The notes under the pieces are model-generated. The model was not told the DNA's origin, did no database searches, and worked only from the letters and a program-made list of their open reading frames with translations. A stretch of DNA of 64,000 nucleotides from Streptomyces sp. WZ-12 (GTDB taxonomy: Bacteria > Actinomycetota > Actinomycetes > Streptomycetales > Streptomycetaceae). The stretch spans positions 5,677,001 through 5,741,000 of the forward strand of contig NZ_CP118574.1 of NCBI RefSeq assembly GCF_028898845.1. The letters are read 5' to 3'. Positions within the stretch are counted from its first letter, which is position 1. Every line of letters starts with the position of its first letter. Shown here in pieces: positions 48,421 through 57,696 of this stretch. Position numbers and translations under genes: made by a program.

Positions 48421-48494
48421 GGTGAGTAACGGGACTCGAACCCGCGACATCCTGGACCACAACCAGGTGCTCTACCAGCTGAGCTATACCCACC
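48421..48494 (-). tRNA. tRNA-His(GTG)
   Basis: The reverse complement folds with acceptor GTGGGTA/TACTCAC (one G-T pair), the extra G at position -1 facing C73 that marks tRNA-His, D-arm GCTCAGCTGGTAGAGC, anticodon GTG in the loop TTGTGGT and T-arm GGGTTCGAGTCCC. CCA not encoded. Confidence 0.97.
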
Positions 48495-48599
48495 AAGACC
48501 GGTGCTGTGTGGTTCCTTTTCCCCACCGGCTGAGAAAAAGTGTACAGGCTCCGGAGGGGTGCTCGCTCCCAGGTTTCGTGTCCCCGGGAGCGAGCTGCG

Positions 48600-49220
48600 T
48601 CACTGCTTCGCCGACTCCGGTTCGGCGGGCAGCTTGTGCTTGGCCGCAATGGCCTTCGCGGTCTCCGAGTCCGGCCCCGGCTGGGGCACGAACACGGCCT
48701 CCCGGTAGTAGCGCAACTCCGCGATGGATTCACGGATGTCGGCCAGCGCCCGGTGGTTGCCGTTCTTGTCCGGACTGTTGAAGTACGCCCGCGGGAACCA
48801 GCGCCGGGCCAGTTCCTTCACGGACGACACATCGACGATCCGGTAGTGCAGATAGCTCTCCAGGGTGGGCATGTCGCGCAGCAGGAAGCCGCGGTCGGTC
48901 CCGACGGAGTTACCGCACAACGGCGCCTTCCCCGGCTCCGGCACGTGCTGCTTGATGTACTCCAGCACCTGTGCCTCGGCCGCTTCCAGCGTCGTCCCGG
49001 CGTCCAGCTCGGCCAGCAGCCCGGAGGCGGTGTGCATCTGCCGCACCACCTCCGGCATGGTGGTCAGCGCCTCGGCCGGGGGACGGACCACCACATCCAC
49101 TCCGTCACCCAGCACGTTCAGTTCCGAGTCGGTGACCAGGGCGGCCACCTCGATAAGCGCGTCACTCGCCAGCGAGAGTCCGGTCATCTCGCAGTCGATC
49201 CACACCATGCGATCGTTCAT
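48600..49220 (-). CDS. ornA: Oligoribonuclease (DEDDh 3'-5' exoribonuclease)
   Basis: A 206-residue oligoribonuclease that degrades di- to pentaribonucleotides, including pGpG from c-di-GMP breakdown. The DEDDh residues are visible: WIDCEMTGL (Exo I), [12 protein letters not shown] (Exo II), and [20 protein letters not shown] (Exo III, with His and Asp). Length exceeds the usual 180 by a C-terminal tail. It lies 5 bp after the adpA stop on the same strand, the conserved adpA-ornA arrangement of Streptomyces, where ornA affects growth and sporulation. Confidence 0.96.
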   Translation of the reverse strand: MNDRMVWIDCEMTGLSLASDALIEVAALVTDSELNVLGDGVDVVVRPPAEALTTMPEVVRQMHTASGLLAELDAGTTLEAAEAQVLEYIKQHVPEPGKAPLCGNSVGTDRGFLLRDMPTLESYLHYRIVDVSSVKELARRWFPRAYFNSPDKNGNHRALADIRESIAELRYYREAVFVPQPGPDSETAKAIAAKHKLPAEPESAKQ

Positions 49221-49225
49221 ACGTC

Positions 49226-50497
49226 TCACCCTACGGGGCGCTCCCGCTGGCCGGGGAGCACGGGGCGAGCGGCCCCGCGGCCGACCGGGGTCTCCGGAAG
49301 ACGTGCGGCATACCCCTCCGGCTGCGGCCTGCCCGCGTCGACCGCCTCGGCGGCCAACCCGTGCCCGCCCAGCGCGGCCGCGGAGAACCGCTCGGCCGCC
49401 AGCGCCGCCCGCTCGCGCTCCGGCGGACGGTCGGCCCGCTCCGGTCGCAGTGTGGGCTCCGGCGCGCCGTTCTGCGGCCGACGGGCGCGGTAGGCCGCCC
49501 GGTAGGCCGCGGGCGAGGCGCCGAGCTGCCGTCGGAAGTGGCCGCGCAGCGCGACCGGCGAGCGGAACCCGCAGCGGCCGGCGACCTCGTCCACCGAGTA
49601 GTCGGAGGTCTCCAGCAGCCGCTGGGCCTGGAGGACCCGTTGGGTGATCAGCCACTGGAGCGGTGCGCTGCCCGTGAGGGAGCGGAACCGCCGGTCGAAG
49701 GTGCGCCGGCTCATGTACGCGCGGGCGGCCAGCGTCTCCACGTCGAACTGCTCGTGGAGGTGCTCCAGCGCCCAGGCGACGACCTCGGCGAGCGGGTCGG
49801 CGCCGATCTCCTCTGGTAATGACCTGTCCAGGTAGCGCTGGTGCCCGAGGTCGGACGCGGTCCGCCGGGGCGGGACGACCAGGCGGCGGGCGAGCGCGTT
49901 GGCCGCGTCGGCGCCGTGGTCGGTGCGCACGATGTGCAGGCAGAGGTCGATGCCGGCGGCGGTGCCCGCGGAGGTGAGCACGTCGCCGTCGTCGACGAAC
50001 AGCTCGCGCGGGTCCACGTGGACGGACGGATAACGCTTGGCGAGCGTCGGCGCGTACATCCAGTGCGTGGTGGCCGGGCGGCCGTCGAGCAGTCCGGCCG
50101 CGGCGAGGACGAACGCCCCCGTGCACAGCCCGACGATCCTGGCCCCCTCCTCGTGCGCGCGGCGCAGTGCGTCGAGCGCCGCGGGCGGCGGGGCCTGGGT
50201 GATGGAGCGCCAGGCCGGCACGACGACCGTCCCGGCGCGGGAGATCGCCTCCAGCCCGTAGGGGGCGGATAGTTCGAGCCCCCCGGTGGTGCGCAAAGGC
50301 GCATCTTCGCCAGCGCACACAAGTAGTCGGTACCTCGGAACACCGGCATCCTGTCGGTCGATGCCGAAGACCGAGAGCGGAATAGAGCTCTCGAAAATGG
50401 GGCCGCCACTAAAGAGGAGCACCGCGACTATTTCGCGGCGTCGTCGGGCGGCGAGCTTGCGTGCGGCGTCTGGTACAGCAGCGGAGTCCTGGCTCAT
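49226..50497 (-). CDS. adpA: AdpA/BldH global developmental regulator
   Basis: A 423-residue AraC/XylS-type activator, the central regulator of morphogenesis and antibiotic production. The N-terminal DJ-1/PfpI-like dimerisation domain includes [20 protein letters not shown] and [15 protein letters not shown]. The C-terminal DNA-binding domain has [20 protein letters not shown] and [21 protein letters not shown] single in-frame TTA codon (49817-49819 on the + strand, codon 227, in DRSLPEE) lies between the domains, the conserved bldA-tRNA control point of adpA. The tail after residue 320 is low-complexity. ATG 50497 starts the conserved MSQDSAA sequence. ornA follows directly. Confidence 0.96.
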   Translation of the reverse strand: MSQDSAAVPDAARKLAARRRREIVAVLLFSGGPIFESSIPLSVFGIDRQDAGVPRYRLLVCAGEDAPLRTTGGLELSAPYGLEAISRAGTVVVPAWRSITQAPPPAALDALRRAHEEGARIVGLCTGAFVLAAAGLLDGRPATTHWMYAPTLAKRYPSVHVDPRELFVDDGDVLTSAGTAAGIDLCLHIVRTDHGADAANALARRLVVPPRRTASDLGHQRYLDRSLPEEIGADPLAEVVAWALEHLHEQFDVETLAARAYMSRRTFDRRFRSLTGSAPLQWLITQRVLQAQRLLETSDYSVDEVAGRCGFRSPVALRGHFRRQLGASPAAYRAAYRARRPQNGAPEPTLRPERADRPPERERAALAAERFSAAALGGHGLAAEAVDAGRPQPEGYAARLPETPVGRGAARPVLPGQRERPVG

Positions 50498-51484
50498 GGC
50501 ACTTAAGCCCCCCTCGGTCGTCTCGCCCTCTCGGTCCTGCACAGTTCCCCCGCCGTCCCAACCAAGATCGAATCTACTGTGCCCCGTGAGGATGGAGCGC
50601 CAAGTTCACCACCCACTGGTATGTCGATATGGCAACTTGGCGCGAAGCATTCGATCACGAAGCGTTCCACTCGTCGGCCCTGCATGAAAAGTGCGCGTCT
50701 CGGCTCTGCCCGTTCGCAGTAGGGCACAACCATGCCCACCGGTCCTTTCCGCCCAGCTCACACCTGGGTTGAGGGGGGTCAGGGGCAAGGGTTCAGCCAG
50801 GGCTCGAAGTTGGCCGAAAACGGTCCTGCGCAGACTTGCGAACGCCTCAATCGACCGGCGTACGCCTTTCGTTGTACCGTCCGCCCCCTCGTGCTTCCGT
50901 CCCATTACGTCCGCTTTTGTTCGGGTGGTGTTCTGCGCTCGTGGTACGTGCCACCGGCACACCATCCGTCCGCCCGCGGGGAGTCGGGGGCGGGGGCGCC
51001 CTTCTTTGTTCGGGGGTGGTGCGGGTGATCAAGGTGAGGGGCGTCGGGGTCGACCCGATGCCGTCGCGTGGTCGCGCCGGAGCTCACCGAGTTGAGTGAT
51101 CTCTTGGGCGGCGCCGGGGACATGGCGCTCGACGCCGTCCGGCCACTACCGCACCGCCGGCGACGTTCACAAGGTGTCGCCGGGGTACGTACGGGGGCAT
51201 GGCGGGGCATTGCCAACCGCGCCACGCTCCGGCATGCTCCGGGGAACGCTTGCGGCCCCGGGTGCTCCTGGAGGCCCTCACCGGACCGTGTGCGTTCTGG
51301 GCAGTGGAGGAGTAGCGCCGTACTCTTGGGGTATCGGCTTGGGAAGACGATTCCGAGTCGTATCGTTCCTCTTTGAACTAAGGCGCCGGCTCCTCGGTCG
51401 AGTCGCCCAGGTCAACTGCCGGATCAAGTCAATCGCCGTTCCCCGTTCGCCCCTCCGCAAGAGGACGTTCTCGCCGAGACACCC
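50498..51484. other. Long adpA upstream non-coding region
   Basis: 987 bp without a convincing gene between adpA and the divergent universal stress gene. GC is lower than in neighbours. Open frames on both strands have random codon use. adpA is known to have a long, multiply bound promoter region in Streptomyces; the inverted repeat at 50597-50643 lies here. Confidence 0.7.
50597..50643. promoter_or_regulatory. 10-bp inverted repeat in adpA promoter region, AdpA-like half-site
   Basis: GCGCCAAGTT (50597-50606) and AACTTGGCGC (50634-50643) are exact reverse complements 27 bp apart, 100-146 bp upstream of the adpA ATG. TGGCGCGAAG (50638-50647) matches the AdpA consensus TGGCSNGWWY at 9 of 10 positions, so autoregulation is possible. 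Confidence 0.5.
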
Positions 51485-52006
51485 ATGGCCGGTCACGAAT
51501 CCCCCGAACCCGCGGACCGCAAGCAGGTCGCCGATCCGACGGCGGACCTCGAAGCAGCGGAACAGAAGCGCCACGCCTGCGATCCCGCCTTCCAGCACGG
51601 CGTCGTGGTCGGCTTCGACGGCTCCATGTCGAGCGAACGCGCGTTGGCGTATGCAATCGGTATGGCCCGCCGCCACGGCTCCGGCCTGATCATCGTCCAC
51701 GTCGCCAACCGGCTGCCGACGACGGTCTGGGCGGGCTGCGAGCCCCCGGTCTTCGTCGACGTCCCCGACCACCGCACCGAGGTGCTGGGGCTGGAGCTCG
51801 CCTGCGCCGACCACCTCGCCGAGGTCCCCTGGATCCTCGTCGAGCGCGGCGGCGACATCTGCCACGAGCTGGAGGAGGTCGGCCGGGAGTACGAGGCCGA
51901 CGCGATCGTGGTGGGCTCGACCCACGGCATCGTCGGCCGGATCTTCGGCTCGGTCGCCGGCCGGCTCGCCCGCCGCGCGCAGCGGCCGGTCATGGTCATC
52001 CCCTGA
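51485..52006 (+). CDS. Universal stress protein (UspA family)
   Basis: A 173-residue single-domain UspA protein. It begins with a charged 35-residue extension, then HGVVVGFDGSMSSERALAYA and IIVHVANRL. The ATP-binding C-terminal motif is AIVVGSTHGIVGRIFGSVAG (G-2x-G-9x-G-S type), followed by RRAQRPVMVIP. A nucleotide-binding stress role in the cytoplasm is expected. There is no clear Shine-Dalgarno. It is monocistronic and divergent from the adpA region. Confidence 0.93.
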   Translation: MAGHESPEPADRKQVADPTADLEAAEQKRHACDPAFQHGVVVGFDGSMSSERALAYAIGMARRHGSGLIIVHVANRLPTTVWAGCEPPVFVDVPDHRTEVLGLELACADHLAEVPWILVERGGDICHELEEVGREYEADAIVVGSTHGIVGRIFGSVAGRLARRAQRPVMVIP

Positions 52007-52469
52007 GGCCCGCGAGGGTCGTTGCCGCGTGCGCCCCGATGCGCCCCCGTGCACCCGTCGGCGGCGCGCGCCGGCGCGCGGGTCAACTCCCTTGTGCGCC
52101 CGACCGGTTGATCGATTCTCCTTCGCGCGTCCACAGTTGAGGGGACGTCATGAGGATTGTGGGTAGCGGGCGTCCGGTTGTCGTCCGGAGGTTGGTTGTG
52201 CGCTTGTGACGGGTAGAAAACCGTCGCAACCGCGTGCTGCCGACCGGGAAGTGACGGATCCCGGGGTGGCGGCATCCCGCCGGCGTAATGGGCGACGCCG
52301 GCAAGGGGAGGCGCCGGCTCCGCGTGCGTATGGTGGCACGCACGCGGAGCCAGCGGTCTTCGCGGCTGAACCGCCGCTGCTTTCGCGGAACGGGTCGCTC
52401 GCCGCGGGAGCTGCCCGATCGTCGCTTCGGTGGGATCGGTGAAGATCTGATCCACCGGCCGTGTGGGTC
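52007..52469. other. Intergenic region between usp and glmS
   Basis: 463 bp with no convincing gene. It contains the glmS terminator hairpin at 52316-52351. Open frames here have no coding bias. Confidence 0.6.
52316..52351. terminator. glmS-side terminator hairpin
   Basis: Perfect 14-bp stem (52316-52329 with 52338-52351) and an 8-base loop, about 120 bp beyond the glmS stop. Confidence 0.65.
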
Positions 52470-54296
52470 CTACTCCACCGTCACGGACTTGGCGAGGTTG
52501 CGGGGCTTGTCGATGTCGCGCCCGAGGGCCAACGCGGTGTGGTAGGCGAGGAGTTGGAGCGGGATGCCCATCAGGATCGGGTCCAGCTCGGGCTCGTTCT
52601 TCGGCACCACGATGGTGTGGTCGGCCTTCTCCTGCTCGTCGTGCGCGACGGCGAGGATCCGGCCGCTGCGGGCCTTGATCTCCTCCAGCGCGGCGCGGTT
52701 CTTCTCCAGCAGGTCGTCGTCCGGCACGATCGCCACCGTCGGCATCGCCGGCTCGATGAGGGCCAGCGGGCCGTGCTTGAGCTCCGAGGCCGGGTACGCC
52801 TCGGCGTGGATGTACGAGACCTCCTTGAGCTTCAGGGACGCCTCGCGGGCCACCGGGTAGCCGCGCACCCGGCCGATGAACATCATCGACTTGGCGTCCG
52901 CGTACAGCGCCGACAGTCGCTTGATCTCGTCCTCGCCCTTGAGGATCTCGTCGATCTGGCCGGGCAGCTTCCGCAGGCCCTCGATGATCCGCTTGCCGTC
53001 CGCGACCGACAGGTCCCGGATCCGGCCCAGGTGCAGGGCGAGCAGCGCGAAGGAGACCACCATGTTGGTGAAGCACTTGGTGGAGACCACGCAGACCTCC
53101 GGGCCGGCGTGCACGTAGATGCCGCCGTCGGTCTCCCGGGCGATCGCCGAGCCCACCACGTTGACCAGGCCCAGCACCCGGGCGCCCTTGCGCTTGAGCT
53201 CCTGGACGGCGGCCAGCACGTCGTAGGTCTCACCGGACTGGGAGACCGCGACGTAGAGGGTGTCGGGGTCCACGACCGGGTTGCGGTAGCGGAACTCGGA
53301 GGCCGGCTCGGCGTCCGAGGGGATGCGGGCCAGCTCCTCGATCATCTGGGCGCCGATCTGGCCCGCGTGGTACGAGGTGCCGCAGCCCAGGATCTTCACC
53401 CGGCGCACCGCACGCGCCTCGCGGGCGTCGAGGTTGAGGCCGCCGAGGTGGACGGTGGAGAAGCGGTCGTCGATCCGGCCGCGCAGCGCCCGGTCCACCG
53501 CCTCCGCCTGCTCGGAGATCTCCTTGTGCATGTAGGTGTCGTGGCCGCCCAAGTCGTAGGACTCGGCCGCGTACTCGACGGTCTCCGGCGTCGCCGTCGT
53601 CCGCGAGCCCTCGGTGGTGTAGGTCCGGTAGTCGTCGGCCTTGAGGGTGGCCATCTCGCCGTCGTCGAGGGTGACGACCTGGCGGGTGTGCGAGACCAGC
53701 GCGGCGACGTCGGACGAGACGAACATCTCGTGCTCGCCGATGCCCAGGACGACCGGGGAGCCGTTGCGGGCGACCACGATGCGGTCGGTGAAGTCGGCGT
53801 GCAGGACGGCGATTCCGTAGGTGCCCTCGATGTGGCGGAGCGCCTCGCGGACCTTCTCCTCCAGGCTGGGGGCGGCGGAGCGGCCGATGAGGTGGGCGAG
53901 CACCTCGGTGTCGGTCTCGGAGGCGAAGGCCACGCCGTCGGCGGTCAGACGGGCGCGCAGATCGGCGGCGTTGTCGATGATGCCGTTGTGGACGACGGCG
54001 ACCTTGCCCTCGGTGTCGAGGTGCGGGTGGGCGTTCTCGTCGGTGGGGGCGCCGTGGGTGGCCCAACGGGTGTGCGCGATGCCGGTGGTGCCGGCGAAGC
54101 GCTTCGGCAGCCGGGACTCCAGCTCGCGGACCCGGCCCTTGGCCTTGGCGGTCTTCAGGCCGCCGGCCTTGCCGGTGCCGCTCGCGTGGAGGGCGATGCC
54201 GGCCGAGTCGTAACCGCGGTACTCCAGGCGCGCCAGGCCCTCAAGGAGCAGCGGCGCGACATCGCGCTTGCCGATGTATCCGACGATCCCGCACAT
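52470..54296 (-). CDS. glmS: Glutamine-fructose-6-phosphate aminotransferase (isomerising)
   Basis: A 608-residue GlmS making glucosamine-6-phosphate from fructose-6-phosphate and glutamine, the first step to UDP-GlcNAc. The N-terminal glutaminase has the Cys2 nucleophile (MCGIVGYIG) and GTTGIAHTRWATHG. Two SIS isomerase domains follow, with ILGCGTSYHAGQIGA and YVAVSQSGETYDVLAAVQEL. The C-terminal DKPRNLAKSVTVE is the invariant end. It stands with a small conserved gene directly upstream, in opposite relation to a hexosaminidase. No riboswitch-ribozyme-like region or dre site was seen upstream. Confidence 0.97.
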   Translation of the reverse strand: MCGIVGYIGKRDVAPLLLEGLARLEYRGYDSAGIALHASGTGKAGGLKTAKAKGRVRELESRLPKRFAGTTGIAHTRWATHGAPTDENAHPHLDTEGKVAVVHNGIIDNAADLRARLTADGVAFASETDTEVLAHLIGRSAAPSLEEKVREALRHIEGTYGIAVLHADFTDRIVVARNGSPVVLGIGEHEMFVSSDVAALVSHTRQVVTLDDGEMATLKADDYRTYTTEGSRTTATPETVEYAAESYDLGGHDTYMHKEISEQAEAVDRALRGRIDDRFSTVHLGGLNLDAREARAVRRVKILGCGTSYHAGQIGAQMIEELARIPSDAEPASEFRYRNPVVDPDTLYVAVSQSGETYDVLAAVQELKRKGARVLGLVNVVGSAIARETDGGIYVHAGPEVCVVSTKCFTNMVVSFALLALHLGRIRDLSVADGKRIIEGLRKLPGQIDEILKGEDEIKRLSALYADAKSMMFIGRVRGYPVAREASLKLKEVSYIHAEAYPASELKHGPLALIEPAMPTVAIVPDDDLLEKNRAALEEIKARSGRILAVAHDEQEKADHTIVVPKNEPELDPILMGIPLQLLAYHTALALGRDIDKPRNLAKSVTVE

Positions 54297-54380
54297 ACGG
54301 TGACCCTTCTCATTGGCGTTCGGTGGGTGCCCGGTCGTCTTCGATCCGTCCGGGGCTGTGGTCCGGTTCCGCTGCGGCCG

Positions 54381-54779
54381 TCAGCCGTAGACGAGGCGGC
54401 GCAACTGGCGGAGCGAGAGCGGCGGTGGGGACACGGCGCGGTGCGGCAGCTCGTGGGAGATCCGCTCGAAGATCGCCTCGTTCCGCAGCCCCTGGGACTG
54501 CAGTTCGCGGTGTCTGCGGCGGACGAAGCCCTCCGTCGTCTCGTCGAAGTACGCCAGCACGTCCAGCACCACCCGGGCCGCCTCGCCGCGCTGGAGCGGC
54601 GTGCTGCGGACCAGGTGGTCGATGAGGTCCTCGTGGGACGGGCGGCGTTCGAGCACCCGTCGATATTGCGGGGCGTCGGAGAGAATCGCAAGAAATCTGC
54701 CCGATATCGGGCAGGGAGCGCGGAACGCATGCGGAAATTGGTCTGCACCTTGACCGACCCCCGGGTGCGCGGTACGCAT
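54381..54779 (-). CDS. Small conserved protein upstream of glmS, unknown
   Basis: A protein of about 132 residues with a strongly conserved-looking C-terminal 100: RFLAILSDAPQYRRVLERRP, DHLVRSTPLQRGEAARVVLD, VLAYFDETTEGFVRRRHREL and SPPPLSLRQLRRLVYG. It is helical, basic and cytoplasmic. The start is uncertain: ATG 54779 is preceded by GGATGG, other ATGs exist upstream, and a perfect 18-bp palindrome lies inside the 5' part, so a later non-ATG start is possible. It is 84 bp upstream of glmS on the same strand. It overlaps no other gene and is divergent from the hexosaminidase. Confidence 0.7.
   Translation of the reverse strand: MRTAHPGVGQGADQFPHAFRAPCPISGRFLAILSDAPQYRRVLERRPSHEDLIDHLVRSTPLQRGEAARVVLDVLAYFDETTEGFVRRRHRELQSQGLRNEAIFERISHELPHRAVSPPPLSLRQLRRLVYG
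54697..54714. promoter_or_regulatory. 18-bp perfect palindrome CTGCCCGATATCGGGCAG
   Basis: CTGCCCGATATCGGGCAG is an uninterrupted palindrome 148 bp upstream of the hexosaminidase start and inside or just before the small divergent gene. It is a candidate operator for either gene. Confidence 0.45.
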
Positions 54780-54862
54780 GGTAGCCATCCGGTCGCTCCA
54801 CGCCATGCAGAAACGTGCCGCCACAGAACGTGCCGCCGACGTAGCTCGCCGAAGGGACGTCC

Positions 54863-56461
54863 ATGAGACGACCAAGACTGCTGATTCCGCTGTTGCTGGT
54901 CGCGGCGGCGGGGACCGCGGCGGGCGCGTCCGCCGCCCCCGCGCCGGGCGCACCGGCCGCCGCCACCCCGCTGGACCGGGTCGTCCCGGCGCCCGCCGCG
55001 GTCCGCCCGGGCGGCGGCGCGTTCACGCTCGGCAGCGGGACCCGGATCCGGGTGCCCGCGGGCTCCGGCGAGGCACGGCGGATCGCCGGCTATCTGGCCG
55101 GGCTGCTGCGGTCGGCCACCGGCTTCCCGCTGCCGGTCACCACCCGCGGCGGCGCGGACGGCATCGTCTTCCGGCTCGGCGGCCGGGACGCCCGCGGGCT
55201 GGGCGAGGAGGGCTACCGGCTCACCTCCGGCGGCCGCGCGGTCACCATCAGCGCCGCCCGCCCCGCCGGCCTCTTCCACGGCGTGCAGACCCTGAGGCAA
55301 CTGCTGCCGGCCGCCGTCGAGAAGCGCAGCCGGCAACCGGGCCCCTGGCGGGTAGCCGGCGGCACCATTCTCGACACCCCGCGCTACGCCTACCGCGGCG
55401 CGATGCTGGACGTCTCCCGGCACTTCTTCACCGTCGAGCAGGTCAAGCGGTACATCGACCAGCTCGCCCAGTACAAGGTCAACGCGCTGCATCTGCACCT
55501 CTCCGACGACCAGGGCTGGCGGATCGCGATCAACTCCTGGCCGCGGCTGGCGCGTTACGGCGGCTCCACCGAGGTCGGCGGCGGCCGTGGCGGCCACTAC
55601 AGCAAGGCCGACTACCGCGAGATCGTCCGCTACGCGGCCAGCCGCTATCTGACCGTGATCCCCGAGATCGACATGCCCGGCCACACCAACGCCGCGCTCG
55701 CCTCGTACGCCGACCTCAACTGCGACGGGAAGGCGCCGCCGCTCTACACCGGCACCAAGGTCGGCTTCAGCTCGCTGTGCGTCTCCAAGAAGATCACCTA
55801 CGAGTTCGTCGACGACGTCCTCCGCGAGCTCGCGGCGCTCACCCCCGGCCGCTATCTGCACATCGGCGGCGACGAGTCGCATTCCACCAGTCACCCGGAC
55901 TACGTCACCTTCATGGACACGGTGCAGCCGCTGGTCGCCAAGTACGGGAAGACCGTGGTGGGTTGGCACGAGCTGACCGGGGCGCACCCCGTCAAGGGCG
56001 CCATCGCCCAGTACTGGGGGCGGGACAAGACGGGCGCGGCGGAGCGGCAGCGGGTCGTCGACGCGGCCCGGCGCGGCACCCGGCTCGTCCTGTCGCCCGC
56101 CGACCGCGCCTACCTCGACATGAAGTACGACAAGGACACCCCGCTGGGCCTTACGTGGGCCGGCTATGTGAGCGTCCGGCGCTCCTACGACTGGGACCCG
56201 GGCGACTATCTGGCGGGGGTGCCGGCCGGCGCGGTGCTGGGCGTCGAGGCGCCGATGTGGGCCGAGACGCTGGAGAGTTCGGCCAACCTCGAATACCTGG
56301 CCTTCCCGCGGCTGGCCGGAATCGCGGAGCTGGGCTGGTCGCCGGCGCGGACGCACGACTGGGACGCGTACAAGGCGCGCCTGGCCGCCCAGGGACCACG
56401 CTGGGACGCCCAGGGCATCGACTACTACCGGGCGCCGGAGGTGCCTTGGGTGGGGCGGTGA
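54863..56461 (+). CDS. Secreted GH20 beta-N-acetylhexosaminidase
   Basis: A 532-residue exported exo-enzyme releasing N-acetylglucosamine from chitobiose and related glycans. The signal peptide is residues 1-25 (LLIPLLLVAAAGTAAGASA). An N-terminal GH20b domain (about 40-160) precedes the catalytic barrel, which starts YRGAMLDVSRHFFTVEQVKR. The catalytic Asp-Glu pair is in YLHIGGDESHST, with HLHLSDDQGWRI, IPEIDMPGHTNAAL and the Trp-rich aglycon pocket VVGWHELTG, LGVEAPMWAET. AGGGACG lies before the ATG. It is monocistronic. No dre site was seen, but AACGTGCCGCC is repeated twice at 54811-54840. Confidence 0.95.
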   Translation: MRRPRLLIPLLLVAAAGTAAGASAAPAPGAPAAATPLDRVVPAPAAVRPGGGAFTLGSGTRIRVPAGSGEARRIAGYLAGLLRSATGFPLPVTTRGGADGIVFRLGGRDARGLGEEGYRLTSGGRAVTISAARPAGLFHGVQTLRQLLPAAVEKRSRQPGPWRVAGGTILDTPRYAYRGAMLDVSRHFFTVEQVKRYIDQLAQYKVNALHLHLSDDQGWRIAINSWPRLARYGGSTEVGGGRGGHYSKADYREIVRYAASRYLTVIPEIDMPGHTNAALASYADLNCDGKAPPLYTGTKVGFSSLCVSKKITYEFVDDVLRELAALTPGRYLHIGGDESHSTSHPDYVTFMDTVQPLVAKYGKTVVGWHELTGAHPVKGAIAQYWGRDKTGAAERQRVVDAARRGTRLVLSPADRAYLDMKYDKDTPLGLTWAGYVSVRRSYDWDPGDYLAGVPAGAVLGVEAPMWAETLESSANLEYLAFPRLAGIAELGWSPARTHDWDAYKARLAAQGPRWDAQGIDYYRAPEVPWVGR

Positions 56462-56535
56462 GGTGGGGTGGCCCCCGCGGGCGTCACGGCCGACCCAGGG
56501 GGCGCGGCAAGGCGCCCGCCCCCTAAGGGTCGCCC

Positions 56536-57690
56536 CTAGAACCCCAACTCCCTCGCGATCAGCATGCGTTGGACCTCGCTGGTGCCCTCGCCGATTTCCA
56601 GGATCTTGGCGTCGCGCCACATGCGGGCGACCGGGTACTCGTTCATGAAGCCGTAGCCGCCGTGGATCTGGGTGGCCTCGCGGGCGTTGTCCACCGCGAT
56701 TTCGGAGGAGTAGAGCTTGGCGAGCGCCGCCTCCTTCTTGAACGGTTCGCCGTGGACGAGGCGGGAGGCGGCGTCGCGCCAGGCCAGTCGGGAGGTGTGG
56801 GCGCGCATCTCCATGTCGGCCAGCTTGAACTGGATGGCCTGGTTGGCGCCGATCGGGCGGCCGAAGGCGTGCCGCTCCTTGGCGTACTTGACCGATTCGT
56901 CGACGCAGCCCTGGGCCAGGCCCGTCGCCAGGGCGGCGATGGCGATCCGGCCCTCGTCGAGGGTGCGCAGGAACTGGGCGTAGCCGCGGCCCTCCTCGCC
57001 GAGGAGGTTGCCGACCGGGACGCGGACGTCGGAGAAGGAGAGCTCGCGGGTGTCGGAGGCGTTCCAGCCGACCTTGGAGTACGGGGCGGCGACGGTGAAG
57101 CCGGGGGTGCCGGACGGCACGATGATCGCGGAGATGAGCGGGGAGCCGTCGGCTTTGCGGCCGGTGACCGCGGTGACGGTCACCAGACCGGTGATGTCCG
57201 TACCGGAGTTGGTGATGAAGCACTTGCTGCCGTTGATGACCCAGTCCTCGCCGTCACGGACGGCCGTGGTGCGGGTGGCGCCGGCGTCCGAGCCGCCGTC
57301 CGGTTCGGTGAGGCCGAACGCGCCCAGCACCTCGCCGCTGCACAGCTTCGGCAGCCACTCCCGCTTCTGCTCCTCGGTGCCGAAGCGGTAGATCGGCATG
57401 GCGCCCAGCGAGACGCCGGCCTCCAGGGTGATGGCCACCGAGGAGTCGACCCGGGCCAGCTCCTCCAGGGCGATGCCCAGCGCCAGGTAGTCGCCGCCCA
57501 TCCCGCCGTACTCCTCGGGGAACGGCAGGCCGAACAGACCCATCTGCCCCATCTGGCGGACGATGTCGTAGGGGAAGGCGTGCTGCTCGTAGTACGCGCC
57601 GATCTCCGGGGCGACGACGTCGTGCGCGAACGCCTCCACGGTGCGCCGGAGTTCCTCCAGCTCGTCGGGTAGACGGTGGTCCAGGGACAT
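56536..57690 (-). CDS. Acyl-CoA dehydrogenase (leucine/fatty acid operon, last gene)
   Basis: A 384-residue FAD-dependent acyl-CoA dehydrogenase. Motifs are LTEPDGGSDAGATRT (acyl-CoA/FAD signature 1), ATQIHGGYGFMNEYP (signature 2) and the C-terminal IGEGTSEVQRM. That last motif contains the Glu that is the catalytic base in short- and medium-chain enzymes. True isovaleryl-CoA dehydrogenases have a small residue here, so the substrate may be a short branched or straight acyl-CoA. ATG 57690, with AAGGAG 9 bases upstream, is chosen. Seven bases separate it from the HMG-CoA lyase stop; the genes form one operon. Confidence 0.94.
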   Translation of the reverse strand: MSLDHRLPDELEELRRTVEAFAHDVVAPEIGAYYEQHAFPYDIVRQMGQMGLFGLPFPEEYGGMGGDYLALGIALEELARVDSSVAITLEAGVSLGAMPIYRFGTEEQKREWLPKLCSGEVLGAFGLTEPDGGSDAGATRTTAVRDGEDWVINGSKCFITNSGTDITGLVTVTAVTGRKADGSPLISAIIVPSGTPGFTVAAPYSKVGWNASDTRELSFSDVRVPVGNLLGEEGRGYAQFLRTLDEGRIAIAALATGLAQGCVDESVKYAKERHAFGRPIGANQAIQFKLADMEMRAHTSRLAWRDAASRLVHGEPFKKEAALAKLYSSEIAVDNAREATQIHGGYGFMNEYPVARMWRDAKILEIGEGTSEVQRMLIARELGF

Positions 57691-57696
57691 GGTCAC

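Noticed and set aside
50690..51095. Open frames in the adpA upstream region
   Set aside because: Lower GC at third positions, overlapping frames on both strands, no family match; better explained as regulatory DNA.
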